A stretch of DNA of 64,000 nucleotides from contig JACDGE010000001.1 in assembly GCA_013815465.1 (NCBI GenBank), forward strand, positions 62,001-126,000, in the 5' to 3' direction. Every line of letters begins with the position of its first letter. Position 1 is the first letter of the stretch. The DNA is from Alphaproteobacteria bacterium. GTDB lineage: Bacteria > Pseudomonadota > Alphaproteobacteria > UBA9655. Both the position numbers and the translations under genes were made by a program. Shown one piece after another: positions 28,401-37,704 of this stretch. The notes under the pieces were generated by a model. It had not been told where the DNA came from. It saw nothing but the letters and a program-made list of their open reading frames with translations, and did not search any database.

Positions 28401-29491
28401 TTTATCTTGATTACAATGCATCCGTTCCCATCCGCCCAAAGGCGAGAGAGGCCCTTATGGGCGTTCTTGAGGCGCAAGGCAATCCCTCCTCTCCCCATTT
28501 TTTGGGGAGGCAGTTAAGGTCTTTTGTGGATAACGCTCGCAAAGAGATTTTAAAAGCGGTTGGGGGAGAACGGTTGGTTTTCACTAGCGGGGGAACAGAA
28601 GCGAATGGCTTAGCCCTTGCTGGTGTGGGGGCCGTCCCTATTCTTGTGTCTTCTATTGAACATCCTTCTGTTCTAAAGGCCGTGCCCCATCCTCATGTAA
28701 TTCCTGTCACGAAGGACGGTGTGGTTGATCTGGAATCCCTTGAAAACATTCTTGGCTCCTTTGGCACCCCAGGTCTTCTTTCAATTATGTTCGTTAACAA
28801 TGAAACGGGCGTTATTCAACCGGTTCAGGAAGCAGCGTTATTGGCCAAAGCCAAAGGCTGGAAGGTTCATACGGATGCGAGTCAAGCGTTAGGTCATATC
28901 CCTTTTTCCTTTGAAGACCTATCAGTTGATATGATGACTTTTTCGTCCCACAAATGTGGGGGGCCCGTCGGGATTGGGGCTTTGATTCTGAAAGAGGATC
29001 TACATCTTCAGCCTCTCGTCCGGGGCGGTGGCCAAGAATATGGTATGCGTTCGGGAACGCTCTCCTCCCCCCTTATTCTTGGGTTTGCTGCTGCCGTAAA
29101 AGATGCTTTGAAGGAACAATCTGTTGTCTCCCAACGTCTGCGAGGATTTCAGCAAAAGATTGAACAAGCTCTTCCGAATGCGATTGTTTATGGACAGAAT
29201 AGCCCACGCGTTGCCCATGTGAGTTGCATCGGAATGCCTGCTGTTTCTTCCCAGCTGCAACTCATGGCCTTTGATTTAAAAGACATTGCGGTGGCAGCGG
29301 GAGCAGCCTGCTCATCAGGAGCCATGAAAAAAGGATCCCCTGTGCTTGCCGCGATGGGCATTCCTCTCACTGAAGCTCAAGGAGCCATTCGTGTCAGTAC
29401 GGGATGGAACAGCCAAGAAAGTGAGATTGATGCCTTTATTTCAGAATGGAAAAACATTCACAGCAAACAATTAACAAAGGAGGCCATTTGA
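28397..29491 (+). CDS. Cysteine desulfurase, first of two tandem copies (NifS/IscS-like)
   Basis: A PLP enzyme of 364 aa that removes sulfur from Cys. The PLP-binding Lys lies in [17 protein letters not shown], aspartate and His motifs are in [11 protein letters not shown] and [10 protein letters not shown], and the active-site Cys loop is [16 protein letters not shown]. The active loop is shorter than that of the IscS copy downstream, so it may serve a different acceptor. It overlaps iscR by 4 bp and iscS by 1 bp. The tandem arrangement of this gene and iscS is known in related intracellular alphaproteobacteria, from memory. Confidence 0.9.
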   Translation: MIYLDYNASVPIRPKAREALMGVLEAQGNPSSPHFLGRQLRSFVDNARKEILKAVGGERLVFTSGGTEANGLALAGVGAVPILVSSIEHPSVLKAVPHPHVIPVTKDGVVDLESLENILGSFGTPGLLSIMFVNNETGVIQPVQEAALLAKAKGWKVHTDASQALGHIPFSFEDLSVDMMTFSSHKCGGPVGIGALILKEDLHLQPLVRGGGQEYGMRSGTLSSPLILGFAAAVKDALKEQSVVSQRLRGFQQKIEQALPNAIVYGQNSPRVAHVSCIGMPAVSSQLQLMAFDLKDIAVAAGAACSSGAMKKGSPVLAAMGIPLTEAQGAIRVSTGWNSQESEIDAFISEWKNIHSKQLTKEAI

Positions 29492-30705
29492 TGGTTACGC
29501 GGCCTATTTATTTAGATTATCAATCCACAACACCCTGCGATCCACGGGTTTTGGAAACCATGATTCCATATTTTACGGAAGAATTTGGAAATCCCCATTC
29601 CCGCAGCCATGCCTATGGATGGCGTGCAGAAGAAGCGGTTGAAACGGCGCGCGTTCAAATTGCGAAAATCATTAATGCCGATCCTCGTGAGGTGATTTTT
29701 ACCAGTGGTGCCACCGAATCCAATAACCTGGCCTTGAAAGGGGTGGCTCATTTTTATAAAGCAAAAAAGGACCATATTATAACCTGCGTGACCGAACACA
29801 AATGCGTCCTCGATAGTTGTCGTCATTTGGAACAGGATGGGTTTAAAGTCACCTATTTACCGGTCGAAAAAAACGGGATTATTGATCTCAATCGGCTAAA
29901 AGATGCCATCACCGACCGTACGTCCATCGTCTCGATTATGGCTGTTAATAATGAAATTGGGGTGATTCAACCCCTTACAGAGATTGGTAAAATTTGCCGC
30001 GAGGCGGGTGTTTTCTTTCACACCGATGCGGCCCAAGCGATCGGTAAAATTCCCATGGATGTGGAAGCCATGAACATTGATCTGCTTAGTCTTTCGAGCC
30101 ATAAAATTTATGGACCAAAGGGCGTGGGCGCGCTCTACGTCAGACGTAAACCCCGTGTGCGTTTGGTCTCCTTGATTGACGGTGGTGGCCAGGAACGCGG
30201 GATGCGATCCGGGACTTTATCCACCCCTTTATGTGTGGGGTTGGGGATGGCGTGTGAAATTGCGGGGCAGGAAATGGTTGCAGAAAACCTGACTCTCCTT
30301 GCCTTACGCGACCGGTTTTATAAAAAAATTACGTCAAAGCTTGAGGAAGTTTATATCAATGGAGATTTTGACAAGCGCATCCCTGGAAATCTGAACCTCA
30401 GTTTTGCCCATGTGGAAGGGGAAGGATTGATGATGGGAATTAAAGAACTAGCCGTTTCATCAGGCTCTGCCTGCACATCAGCTTCCCTTGAGCCGTCCTA
30501 CGTTTTAAGGGCCCTTGGCGTGAAAGTAGAAATGGCTCATACCTCATTACGCATTGGATTTGGACGTTTTACCACCCAGGAAGAAGTCGAGTATGCAGCG
30601 GAAAAAATTATCACTGAAGTGCTTCGTCTGCGCGACATGAGCCCCTTATGGGAAATGAGCCGTCAAGGCATCGACATTGAATCTATTCAGTGGGCTGAAC
30701 ATTAA
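29491..30705 (+). CDS. iscS: Cysteine desulfurase IscS
   Basis: The main sulfur donor for Fe-S assembly on IscU (404 aa, standard IscS length). The chosen ATG at 29491 follows AAAGGAGG and gives the normal [18 protein letters not shown] start. The PLP Lys is in [17 protein letters not shown]. The mobile Cys loop is [21 protein letters not shown], and the C-terminus [21 protein letters not shown] resembles other IscS tails that contact IscU. iscU follows 15 bp downstream. Confidence 0.97.
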   Translation: MVTRPIYLDYQSTTPCDPRVLETMIPYFTEEFGNPHSRSHAYGWRAEEAVETARVQIAKIINADPREVIFTSGATESNNLALKGVAHFYKAKKDHIITCVTEHKCVLDSCRHLEQDGFKVTYLPVEKNGIIDLNRLKDAITDRTSIVSIMAVNNEIGVIQPLTEIGKICREAGVFFHTDAAQAIGKIPMDVEAMNIDLLSLSSHKIYGPKGVGALYVRRKPRVRLVSLIDGGGQERGMRSGTLSTPLCVGLGMACEIAGQEMVAENLTLLALRDRFYKKITSKLEEVYINGDFDKRIPGNLNLSFAHVEGEGLMMGIKELAVSSGSACTSASLEPSYVLRALGVKVEMAHTSLRIGFGRFTTQEEVEYAAEKIITEVLRLRDMSPLWEMSRQGIDIESIQWAEH

Positions 30706-30720
30706 AAAGGAAAGTAAAAA

Positions 30721-31107
30721 ATGGCATATTCAGAAAAAGTTATTGATCATTATGAAAACCCCCGCAATGTGGGATCCCTCGATGCCGCGGATGATGCCGT
30801 AGGAACGGGTCTTGTGGGCGCTCCCGCCTGTGGGGATGTGATGAAACTCCAAATTAAAGTGAACGACCAAGGAGTCATTGAGGATGCTAAATTTAAGACG
30901 TTTGGATGTGGGTCCGCCATTGCGTCCAGTTCTCTTGTCACCGAATGGATAAAGGGCAAAACCATTGATGAAGCTAGTATCATCAAGAATACGGAGATTG
31001 CGCAGCATTTATCTCTGCCTCCCGTTAAAATTCATTGCTCCATGCTTGCAGAGGATGCCATTCGGGCGGCTATTCAAGACTACAAGCAAAAACATTCTAC
31101 GGTTTAA
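30721..31107 (+). CDS. iscU: Fe-S assembly scaffold IscU
   Basis: The scaffold on which IscS builds [2Fe-2S] clusters (128 aa). The three cluster Cys are C37 (GAPACGDV), C63 (TFGCGSA) and C106 (KIHCSMLA). The HscA-binding motif LPPVK is at residues 99-103. It sits directly between iscS and iscA, and the iscA start follows the stop without a gap. Confidence 0.98.
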   Translation: MAYSEKVIDHYENPRNVGSLDAADDAVGTGLVGAPACGDVMKLQIKVNDQGVIEDAKFKTFGCGSAIASSSLVTEWIKGKTIDEASIIKNTEIAQHLSLPPVKIHCSMLAEDAIRAAIQDYKQKHSTV

Positions 31108-31443
31108 ATGACTCAGAGTATTTTAACCATAACAGAAGCTGCAGCTCAGCGAATCAAGGTCTTGCTGGAAGGACGAGGAAAACCCTCCCAAGGTATCCGC
31201 ATTGGTGTTCGCTCAAAGGGGTGCACGGGCTTATCCTATGCCCTTGAATTTGCGGATGAGATTGGCGTTTACGATGATGTGGTTGAAGCTCATGGGGTCA
31301 AGGTTTTGATTGATCCTAAGGCTGTCATGTTCATTTTAGGATCTCAAATGGACTATGTAGAAGACAAGCTGACCTCAGGCTTTGTGTTTGAAAATCCGAA
31401 TGAAAAGGGAAAATGTGGGTGTGGGGAATCTTTTCATGTTTGA
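31108..31443 (+). CDS. iscA: Fe-S assembly protein IscA (A-type carrier)
   Basis: An A-type carrier of 111 aa with the three conserved Cys: one in RSKGCTGLSYAL and two in KGKCGCGESF near the C-terminus. Family members carry iron or clusters to target proteins. The ATG begins right after the iscU stop. The last 8 bases overlap the hscB start. Confidence 0.95.
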   Translation: MTQSILTITEAAAQRIKVLLEGRGKPSQGIRIGVRSKGCTGLSYALEFADEIGVYDDVVEAHGVKVLIDPKAVMFILGSQMDYVEDKLTSGFVFENPNEKGKCGCGESFHV

Positions 31444-31891
31444 TCCCTTTAAAATCCTTAATCTTGAAAAGTGCTATGCACTTGATCAACAGACCCTTGA
31501 AAAGCAATATTTTGAGGAACAGAAAAAATGCCATCCGGATCAATTTTCGTCGGCGACTGATCAAGAAAAAACGGATGCTGTAAAGAAATCCACAGCAGTG
31601 AATCAAGCCTACCTTATGTTGAAAAATCCGTGTTTACGGGCAGAGTATTTATTAAAAGATATGGGCTTAGAGACACTCTCCCATGAGCCGTCTTTTTTAG
31701 GAACGGTGATGGAGTGGAATGAACGTCTTGAACGAGGGGAGGATTTAAAACCCGAACTTCTTGATCAAGAAAAAATTCTGTGTGGGGAGTTAGAAAAGAG
31801 CTTTGATGCCAAAAATTATGAAAAAGTTCGTGTGGCTCTTTATCAGTTAATCTATGTGCAAAAGCTTTTGAAGCAAAGTGAGGGATTGTGA
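31436..31891 (+). CDS. hscB: J-domain co-chaperone HscB
   Basis: A 151-aa J-protein that delivers IscU to HscA and stimulates its ATPase. The chosen ATG at 31436 gives MFDPFKILNLEKCYALD, the normal N-terminus. The J-domain HPD tripeptide is at residues 33-35 (KCHPDQF), and the C-terminal three-helix IscU-binding domain follows. It overlaps iscA by 8 bp and hscA by 4 bp. Confidence 0.93.
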   Translation: MFDPFKILNLEKCYALDQQTLEKQYFEEQKKCHPDQFSSATDQEKTDAVKKSTAVNQAYLMLKNPCLRAEYLLKDMGLETLSHEPSFLGTVMEWNERLERGEDLKPELLDQEKILCGELEKSFDAKNYEKVRVALYQLIYVQKLLKQSEGL

Positions 31892-33369
31892 CGCTCCTAC
31901 AACTCGTTGAACCTGGTCAAACGCCTGATCCTCACGCCGTTAAGCGCGGAATCGTGATCGGAATTGATTTGGGGACAACCCATGCGGTGGCGGCTTATGT
32001 CCGCGATGGAAAGCCGCACGTCCTCACTTTTGAGGGAGAAAATCCCCTGATTCCCTCGACTCTAAGTGTGACAGAGGGAGGGTTTAAAGTGGGTGAGGTG
32101 GAGGGCGAGATTCTTGCTTCAACAAAGCGTTTGATGGGTCGGGAGAATGGCCTGCGCCTCCCTTTAGGGTCACATAGGCTTACACCCGTCGAAGTGGCAA
32201 GTCATATTTTGTTTCACGTGAAACAGGAGGTTGAGCAAATTTTGGCAACCTCTCTCGAGGCCGCTGTTATTACAGTTCCTGCCTATTTTGATGAAGCTGC
32301 ACGGATTGCAACAAAGCAAGCAGCAGCTCTTGCAGGAATCAAGGTTTTGCGTCTGATGAATGAACCAACGGCGGCCGCCTTAGCCTATGGACTCGAGACA
32401 GGGGTTGAGGGAATTTATGCTATTTACGATTTTGGAGGGGGGACCTTTGATATTTCCCTTTTAAAACTGAAAGACGGTGTTTTCCAGGTCCTTGCTACAG
32501 GTGGAGATTTAAATTTAGGGGGAGATGATATTGACCACGCTCTGCTCTCTCAATTGCAGCTTTCTGATGTAAGGGAAGCGCGCGCCCTAAAAGAGCGTCT
32601 TTCAGAAGAAGCTTCGGTTGGAGGGGTCACACGCGAGGATCTTGAAACTTTAGCCGCTCCCTTTGTGAAAAAAACCTTAAAGATTTCTCAAGAGGTCTTG
32701 AGGGAATCTGGGCTCTCTCTCAAAGAAATCAATGGGGTCGTGTTAGTTGGAGGGATGACGCGCATGCCTCTTGTCAAGGCTGAGGTTGCAAACTTTTTTG
32801 GCATCGCCCCCCTCTCTGATATTGACCCGGATCAAGCTGTGGCTTTAGGCGCAGCCATGGGTGCCCATGGCTTAATCCATGGTTCGGATACACTTCTTCT
32901 TGATGTGACGCCCCTTTCTTTAGGTCTTGAAACTATGGGGGGATTGGTCGAAAAGATTATTCCTCGCAATACCCCTCTTCCCGCGCTTGCCTCTCAAGAT
33001 TTTACCACTTATGAAGATGGTCAAGGAGGAATGGTGATTCATGTCGTCCAAGGAGAGCGGGAATTCGTTGCTGATTGTTTGTCCTTGAGCCGGTTTGAGC
33101 TGAAGGGCTTGCCTAATTTGCCGGCAGGAGCTGCACGGGTCCGTATAGATTTTTCCGTGGATGTGGAAGGTCTTTTAACGGTCAGTGCCTTTGAAAAAAC
33201 AACGGGACTTTCTCAACATATCGAAGTTAAGCCCTCCCATGGGCTTGATGAGGAAACCCTTTCCCACCTGCTTCTATTAAGTCAAAAGTTTGGAAAGGAA
33301 GATATTAAAAACCGTTTGAAGGCAGAAGAGAGCTTGAACACACGCCTCAATCCGTTTTTGAAAAAGTAA
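31888..33369 (+). CDS. hscA: Fe-S chaperone HscA (short form)
   Basis: A Hsp70-family chaperone that releases clusters from IscU. It has the phosphate-binding signature GIDLGTTHAVAAYV, AVITVPAYFDEAARIATKQA, the IYDFGGGTFDISLL loop and the VVLVGGMTRMPLV motif. At 493 aa it is well below the roughly 600 aa typical of the family. The nucleotide domain has trimmed loops, and the chain stops in the first lid helix (KAEESLNTRLNPFLKK), so most of the alpha-helical lid is missing. Downstream frames do not restore it. The start is GTG, overlapping hscB. A perfect parS lies inside. The ferredoxin gene usually found next is absent. Confidence 0.93.
   Translation: MTLLQLVEPGQTPDPHAVKRGIVIGIDLGTTHAVAAYVRDGKPHVLTFEGENPLIPSTLSVTEGGFKVGEVEGEILASTKRLMGRENGLRLPLGSHRLTPVEVASHILFHVKQEVEQILATSLEAAVITVPAYFDEAARIATKQAAALAGIKVLRLMNEPTAAALAYGLETGVEGIYAIYDFGGGTFDISLLKLKDGVFQVLATGGDLNLGGDDIDHALLSQLQLSDVREARALKERLSEEASVGGVTREDLETLAAPFVKKTLKISQEVLRESGLSLKEINGVVLVGGMTRMPLVKAEVANFFGIAPLSDIDPDQAVALGAAMGAHGLIHGSDTLLLDVTPLSLGLETMGGLVEKIIPRNTPLPALASQDFTTYEDGQGGMVIHVVQGEREFVADCLSLSRFELKGLPNLPAGAARVRIDFSVDVEGLLTVSAFEKTTGLSQHIEVKPSHGLDEETLSHLLLLSQKFGKEDIKNRLKAEESLNTRLNPFLKK
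32210..32225. promoter_or_regulatory. parS site inside hscA
   Basis: Perfect TGTTTCACGTGAAACA, about 21 kb from parB, read in hscA as FHVKQ. This is a fourth identical site in the window, outside the parAB cluster. Confidence 0.9.
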
Positions 33370-33511
33370 AGTTTAGAACGGGCCTTGCTTCCCTAGCACA
33401 CAACAAAGGAACGTTCTGCTGTCAAAGCAAGACCGTTTCGTAGGCTTAAAGGAGAAAATGGAGCAGGCTAAAGCCGAATTTGAAGCTGAAAAAAATAAAT
33501 TCTAATCCCAA

Positions 33512-33551
33512 TGATACATACCCTCTCTCTCTTTAGAGAGGCTATGTATCA
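33512..33551. terminator. Inverted repeat between convergent hscA and der
   Basis: TGATACATA and TATGTATCA form the outer arms, and CCTCTCT/AGAGAGG the inner stem around a short loop (CTCTTT). The right arm overlaps the der stop by 3 bases. It likely shapes the ends of both transcripts. No long T-run is present. Confidence 0.55.
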
Positions 33552-34925
33552 CCCGTCCACGTAAGGATTCTTACTCGACTTTACAGAAAAGCGTATGGGT
33601 ACCCCTTCTAGCCCAAAAGATTGGCGCAGGCCATTCACCAGGTATTTGACGTAGGCTTCTGGCAATTCGGTCGCTTTGCTGGAAAACAGAACAAACGTAG
33701 GGGGGCGCGTTTTAATTTGGGTCAGGTATTTAACCTTAATTCGGCGTCCTGCAACCAACGGTGGTGGGTGGTGGGCCACAATCCCTTCCAGCCAACGGTT
33801 AAGCCGTGCGGTAGAAATCCGTTGATTCCAAATGGCATAGAGGGCTAATACTTGATCGAGAAGCTTTTCCTTATTTTTCCCCTTCAATGCGGAAATGGGA
33901 ACCATGGGAATGCCTTTCACCTGGGGAAGGGATGTGGTTAACCGTTCCTGCAAATCCTTCAGAAGTTCTTCCTTGTTCGTAATCAGATCCCATTTATTAA
34001 GTGCGAGCACAAGGCAACGGCCCTCATCAATCACTTGAGAGGCAATGTGAAGATCCTGTTTCTCAAGGGGTTGGGTGGCATCCAAAACTAGAATGACCAC
34101 CTGAGCATATTGAATTGCAGACCTGCTTTCAGAGGTGGAAAGCCACTCAAGCTTTTCCACAACTTTTGCCCTTTTGCGAAGGCCTGCCGTATCAATTAGA
34201 CGGATGGGTTGATTCTTATAGGCCCACTCAGTGGAAATGGAATCACGGGTAACCCCTGCCTCCGGTCCTGTTAACACTCGCTCATGTCCAATGAGTTGGT
34301 TCAAAAGCGTTGATTTTCCTACATTCGGACGACCCACGATGGCGAGTTGGAGGGGAGCTTCTATAGTATTTTCTTCCTCTTCCGCCTCTTCCCGGCGGGG
34401 ACCTTGGTAGTAGGGTATAAGAGCTTCATAAAGGGAATCAAGACCTTGCCCATGCTCGGCCGATGTGGCAAAGGGCTCGCCAAACCCCAGACCCCAAGCT
34501 TCAGCAATTCCTTGGGCGCCTACCTTTCCCTCACATTTATTGGCCAGAAGGAGGACGGGTTTTTCTGCCTTCCTTAACAAATCTGCAAAGCTTTCATCCA
34601 GAGGCGTGACTCCCTCTCTGCCGTCAATGATAAACAAAATCACGTCCGCCTCCTGCAGAGCCATCAAAACTTGGGCTTTCATACCTTCCATCAAAGGGTC
34701 CTTGCTCTTATCCTCAAGGCCAGCCGTATCAATGAGGTGAAGGGGGATGTCGCCCAGTTGACCAAAGGCTTCTTTGCGATCGCGGGTAACGCCAGGAATA
34801 TCGTGAACAATCGCCATCCGTTTGCCACACAGGCGGTTAAAGAGGGTGGATTTCCCCACGTTAGGTCGCCCAACAATGGCCACCTTGAGGCCATGAGTTC
34901 GTGAAAATAATTCGGAAAAGATCAT
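33549..34925 (-). CDS. der: Ribosome-assembly GTPase Der (EngA)
   Basis: A tandem-GTPase needed for 50S ribosome maturation (458 aa). Two G domains are visible: GRPNVGKSTLFNRL with DTAGLED and NKCEG, then GRPNVGKSTLLNQL with DTAGLRKRAKV and NKWD. A KH-like C-terminal domain follows. The ATG at 34925 is chosen. The frame stays open 43 codons upstream, but that stretch is a palindromic repeat translated as SPRKRGVAPQIPAFAA, not part of the protein. Confidence 0.96.
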   Translation of the reverse strand: MIFSELFSRTHGLKVAIVGRPNVGKSTLFNRLCGKRMAIVHDIPGVTRDRKEAFGQLGDIPLHLIDTAGLEDKSKDPLMEGMKAQVLMALQEADVILFIIDGREGVTPLDESFADLLRKAEKPVLLLANKCEGKVGAQGIAEAWGLGFGEPFATSAEHGQGLDSLYEALIPYYQGPRREEAEEEENTIEAPLQLAIVGRPNVGKSTLLNQLIGHERVLTGPEAGVTRDSISTEWAYKNQPIRLIDTAGLRKRAKVVEKLEWLSTSESRSAIQYAQVVILVLDATQPLEKQDLHIASQVIDEGRCLVLALNKWDLITNKEELLKDLQERLTTSLPQVKGIPMVPISALKGKNKEKLLDQVLALYAIWNQRISTARLNRWLEGIVAHHPPPLVAGRRIKVKYLTQIKTRPPTFVLFSSKATELPEAYVKYLVNGLRQSFGLEGVPIRFSVKSSKNPYVDG

Positions 34926-35434
34926 ATACCCTTCGTCTTTCAAGTTTGTCGCCGCGAAGGCGGGGATCTGCGGTGCTACCCCCCGCTTTCGCGGCGACAG
35001 GCCCCGGATTTGTCCTCGGTCGCGTATTAAGAATACACTCTTCGGGCTCATCACTCGGGCGCCTGCCCAAATTTTTGAAATCCTTTGGGTATGGTGTTAT
35101 CAGCGGCTCGAATGATTTATTAATAAGGACCCTAAAGGATTTTTGTGTAAAAGTCACGGGGAGATGTAAAGTTCCTAAGAGGATGGCTTTTCTCGATTTT
35201 CAGCTGAAAAATGCTTAATGAAACACATATTTACTGTATAATTTTTTTATTAATGGAGGGGTAAATGTTAATTCATTTTGATTCCGGATAAAGTGGGGGG
35301 TGACAGCCTTGGTGTATGGTCTCCCCTTTGATTGCAACTTTGTATTAATCACGGATACCACTAGTTTTTTAGCCTTAATTCTGACATACTCATCAAAGGA
35401 TAAAATCACGAAGAATAAGAAAAAGAGGAAAGTG
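34926..35434. other. 509-bp gap between der and a lipoprotein gene
   Basis: It holds the palindrome at 34947-34999 and otherwise AT-rich DNA. Several overlapping frames exist on both strands, but none has a ribosome binding site or a recognisable product. Divergent promoters for der and the lipoprotein gene must lie here; none was clear enough to call. Confidence 0.45.
34947..34999. repeat. Palindromic element just upstream of der
   Basis: TGTCGCCGCGAAGGCGGGG pairs with CCCCCGCTTTCGCGGCGACA around a 13-14 base loop. This is a GC-rich relative of the dispersed family with altered outer arms. Confidence 0.75.
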
Positions 35435-35968
35435 GTGAAAAGAAGAGCAGGACTCATAATTTTTTCTTTGTTAGCAGGCTGCGCAGCTGACAATAAGACA
35501 CGTATTAATACTCCTTCACCAGGCATAGGTTATCACAATCAAAATACAGCCCCTTGGCCATGGGTATCCATTGTTCCTTCTGAGAGAGCCTTGTCCTTAA
35601 AAGGTGTCAATTTTGAAGATCTCTCTCGGCAGCTTCACTATGACATAGCCTTTGAACCCCATTATTTTCAATTTAAGGATGTTCGAGTCATTTTACTGGA
35701 TTATACCATTCTCCCTCAAGATGCTAAGAAAGTCATACAAGCACCACAGCGACCAGGGCGGTATTTTATGAGTGCGGGCTTTTATAGAGGGAGCAACCGA
35801 CCTCCATGTAAACCAGATTTTGAGATCACAGCCAGCCTCCGGACAGATATAGCAGCGACACGAGAGGCCATGACTTTCATGGCCCGAGAGATCATCGAAG
35901 AAATTCATACTTTACATGACGAGAATGCATTAACAAATGGGAAACAATTCAATGTTAATTTGGATTAA
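35435..35968 (+). CDS. Putative lipoprotein, unknown (177 aa)
   Basis: The GTG at 35435 is chosen because AGAGGAAAG precedes it and the signal peptide then starts properly (KRRAGLIIFSLLAGC) with lipobox LAGC. The mature part has PWPWVSIVPSERALSLKGVN and a C-terminal region TREAMTFMAREIIEEIHTL. I do not recognise a family. The stop overlaps the stop of convergent uppP by 4 bases. Lipid anchoring is predicted; the role is unknown. Confidence 0.65.
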   Translation: MKRRAGLIIFSLLAGCAADNKTRINTPSPGIGYHNQNTAPWPWVSIVPSERALSLKGVNFEDLSRQLHYDIAFEPHYFQFKDVRVILLDYTILPQDAKKVIQAPQRPGRYFMSAGFYRGSNRPPCKPDFEITASLRTDIAATREAMTFMAREIIEEIHTLHDENALTNGKQFNVNLD

Positions 35969-36789
35969 GGACAAGGATGAAGGGTTAGCAATCCACTATA
36001 CACGCTTATAAGAAGGAAAAATCCTAAGAGCACCCTATAAATAACAAAAGGGGTTAAGGTAGATTTTTGAAGCCAGCGCATCATAAACGCAATGGCAAAA
36101 AAACCAAAAAGAAAAGAAAAACCCATAATCATGACCGCATCTTGAATCATAGAGAAATCTCCCGCTTTAACGAGTTGATATCCCTTCAAAAGACCCGCAG
36201 CCGTTAAGGTCGGAATGGACATCAAAAATGCAAAACGTGCCGCATCCTCCCGTTTATAATTCATAAATCGCCCCACAGTTAGACAGGCCCCCGAACGGCT
36301 CACTCCATTAACGAGAGCGACACATTGGGCAATTCCAAAATAAACGGCTCTCTTTCCATTTGTATCTGCAACCGTTTCTATGAGATACCCATACTTATCA
36401 GATACATATAAAATAATGCCAAATAAAATACTCATCCACGCTATAATGGTTACGCTCCTTAAAGATTCACCCACCATTTTTTCAAAAACAAGACCAATTA
36501 GAACGACAGGAAGAGTCGCAATGATAAGATTAAACAGAAGCTGTGTATTGTCATTACGTTCTCTTTTTAAAAAGGAAAACAACCCCTTAAAAAGGGAGAT
36601 AACGTCCTTGTAGAAGTAAATCAGGACAGATCCTAGCGTTCCCACATGGGCAGCGACATCCATCATCAGTCCCTGATCTTGCCACCCGCATAAAGCCGGA
36701 ACCAAAACCAAATGACCTGATGAGCTGACAGGAAGGAACTCCGTCACACCTTGAATAAAGGAAAGAAGTAAAATTTGAGCTAGAGTCAT
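35965..36789 (-). CDS. uppP: Undecaprenyl-diphosphatase UppP (BacA)
   Basis: An integral membrane phosphatase (274 aa) that recycles undecaprenyl pyrophosphate, the lipid carrier for peptidoglycan and LPS. The first catalytic motif is FIQGVTEFLPVSSSGHL near residues 11-27, and the second is GVSRSGACLTVGRFM near 167-181. Around eight hydrophobic helices are visible. It is convergent with the lipoprotein gene and divergent from the GST-like gene. Confidence 0.95.
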   Translation of the reverse strand: MTLAQILLLSFIQGVTEFLPVSSSGHLVLVPALCGWQDQGLMMDVAAHVGTLGSVLIYFYKDVISLFKGLFSFLKRERNDNTQLLFNLIIATLPVVLIGLVFEKMVGESLRSVTIIAWMSILFGIILYVSDKYGYLIETVADTNGKRAVYFGIAQCVALVNGVSRSGACLTVGRFMNYKREDAARFAFLMSIPTLTAAGLLKGYQLVKAGDFSMIQDAVMIMGFSFLFGFFAIAFMMRWLQKSTLTPFVIYRVLLGFFLLISVYSGLLTLHPCP

Positions 36790-36860
36790 GGCACCACAAT
36801 ATGTTAGATTCTGACTTTAGGTATCATAAATCATTTACGCGGCATAGGTATAATTAATCA

Positions 36861-37529
36861 ATGCGAAAGCTATATCATTACTGGCTCTGCCCCTTTTCTC
36901 GCAAAACGCGTGTTTTGCTTGCTGAAAAAAAGATTGCTTTTGAACCCATTATAATCAAGCCATGGGAAATTCCAGGCTCTTTTTATTCTCTCAATCCTGA
37001 AGGATTGCCGCCTGTTTTTATTGATGATGATGGGAAAAATATTGCCAATGCCTATCCTATCTGTGAATATCTAGAAGAGGTTTACTTTGAACCTTCCTTT
37101 TTAGGAAAAATGTCAGCGCAACGGGCAGAGACGCGTCGTCTTGTGGCCTGGTTTGATGAAAAATTTTATGGAGAAGTCACCCATAATTTGGTTTATGAAA
37201 AAGTGCTCCGGCGCAAAATGGGGCAAGGCGGTCCAGACTCAGCCATCATCCGTACTGGGAATGCGAATATTCATGATCATTTAGAATATGTTGCTTGGCT
37301 GAGTGATCGACGGAATTGGCTGGCTGGAGATGACTTTTCTCTTGCCGATATCACAGCAGCTGCTCACTTTTCTTGTATTGATTATTTAGGCGATGTCCCA
37401 TGGGATAAGCATCCTGCGGCCAAATTATGGTATGCACGTGTAAAGTCTCGACCTAGTTTTCGCGAGATTTTGGCTGATGTTGTTTTGGGCCTCGCCCCTT
37501 CGCCTCATTACAGGGATTTAGATTTTTAG
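36861..37529 (+). CDS. fzlA: GST-fold protein, probably FzlA (FtsZ-binding)
   Basis: A 222-aa glutathione-S-transferase-fold protein. The thioredoxin-like N-domain begins LYHYWLCPFSRKTRVLLAEK, and the helical C-domain has LAGDDFSLADITAAAHFSCI. The exact ending RDLDF after PSPHY resembles the C-terminal tail that alphaproteobacterial FzlA uses to drive constriction, which makes FzlA more likely than a detoxifying GST. The identity is from memory of the family and not verified. It lies upstream of tRNA-Ala. Confidence 0.75.
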   Translation: MRKLYHYWLCPFSRKTRVLLAEKKIAFEPIIIKPWEIPGSFYSLNPEGLPPVFIDDDGKNIANAYPICEYLEEVYFEPSFLGKMSAQRAETRRLVAWFDEKFYGEVTHNLVYEKVLRRKMGQGGPDSAIIRTGNANIHDHLEYVAWLSDRRNWLAGDDFSLADITAAAHFSCIDYLGDVPWDKHPAAKLWYARVKSRPSFREILADVVLGLAPSPHYRDLDF

Positions 37530-37596
37530 AGAATCATCCCCCAAATATTTCTATTGCATCTTAAGCAGGATAGCTTTAGGTTTTAACCATCTTGAA

Positions 37597-37672
<76 letters not shown>

Positions 37673-37704
37673 GAGGTCTAGAAGGGCAGAAGGGAGCTAC
37701 TTCC

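Noticed and set aside
33370-33504. Short frame after hscA that might restore the missing lid
   Set aside because: The frame is interrupted by a stop and its residues (KEKMEQAKAEFEAEKNKF) do not align with an Hsp70 lid in any frame I tried.
35215-35526. 103-codon minus-strand frame opposite the lipoprotein start
   Set aside because: Overlaps the better supported lipoprotein gene and lacks a ribosome binding site.
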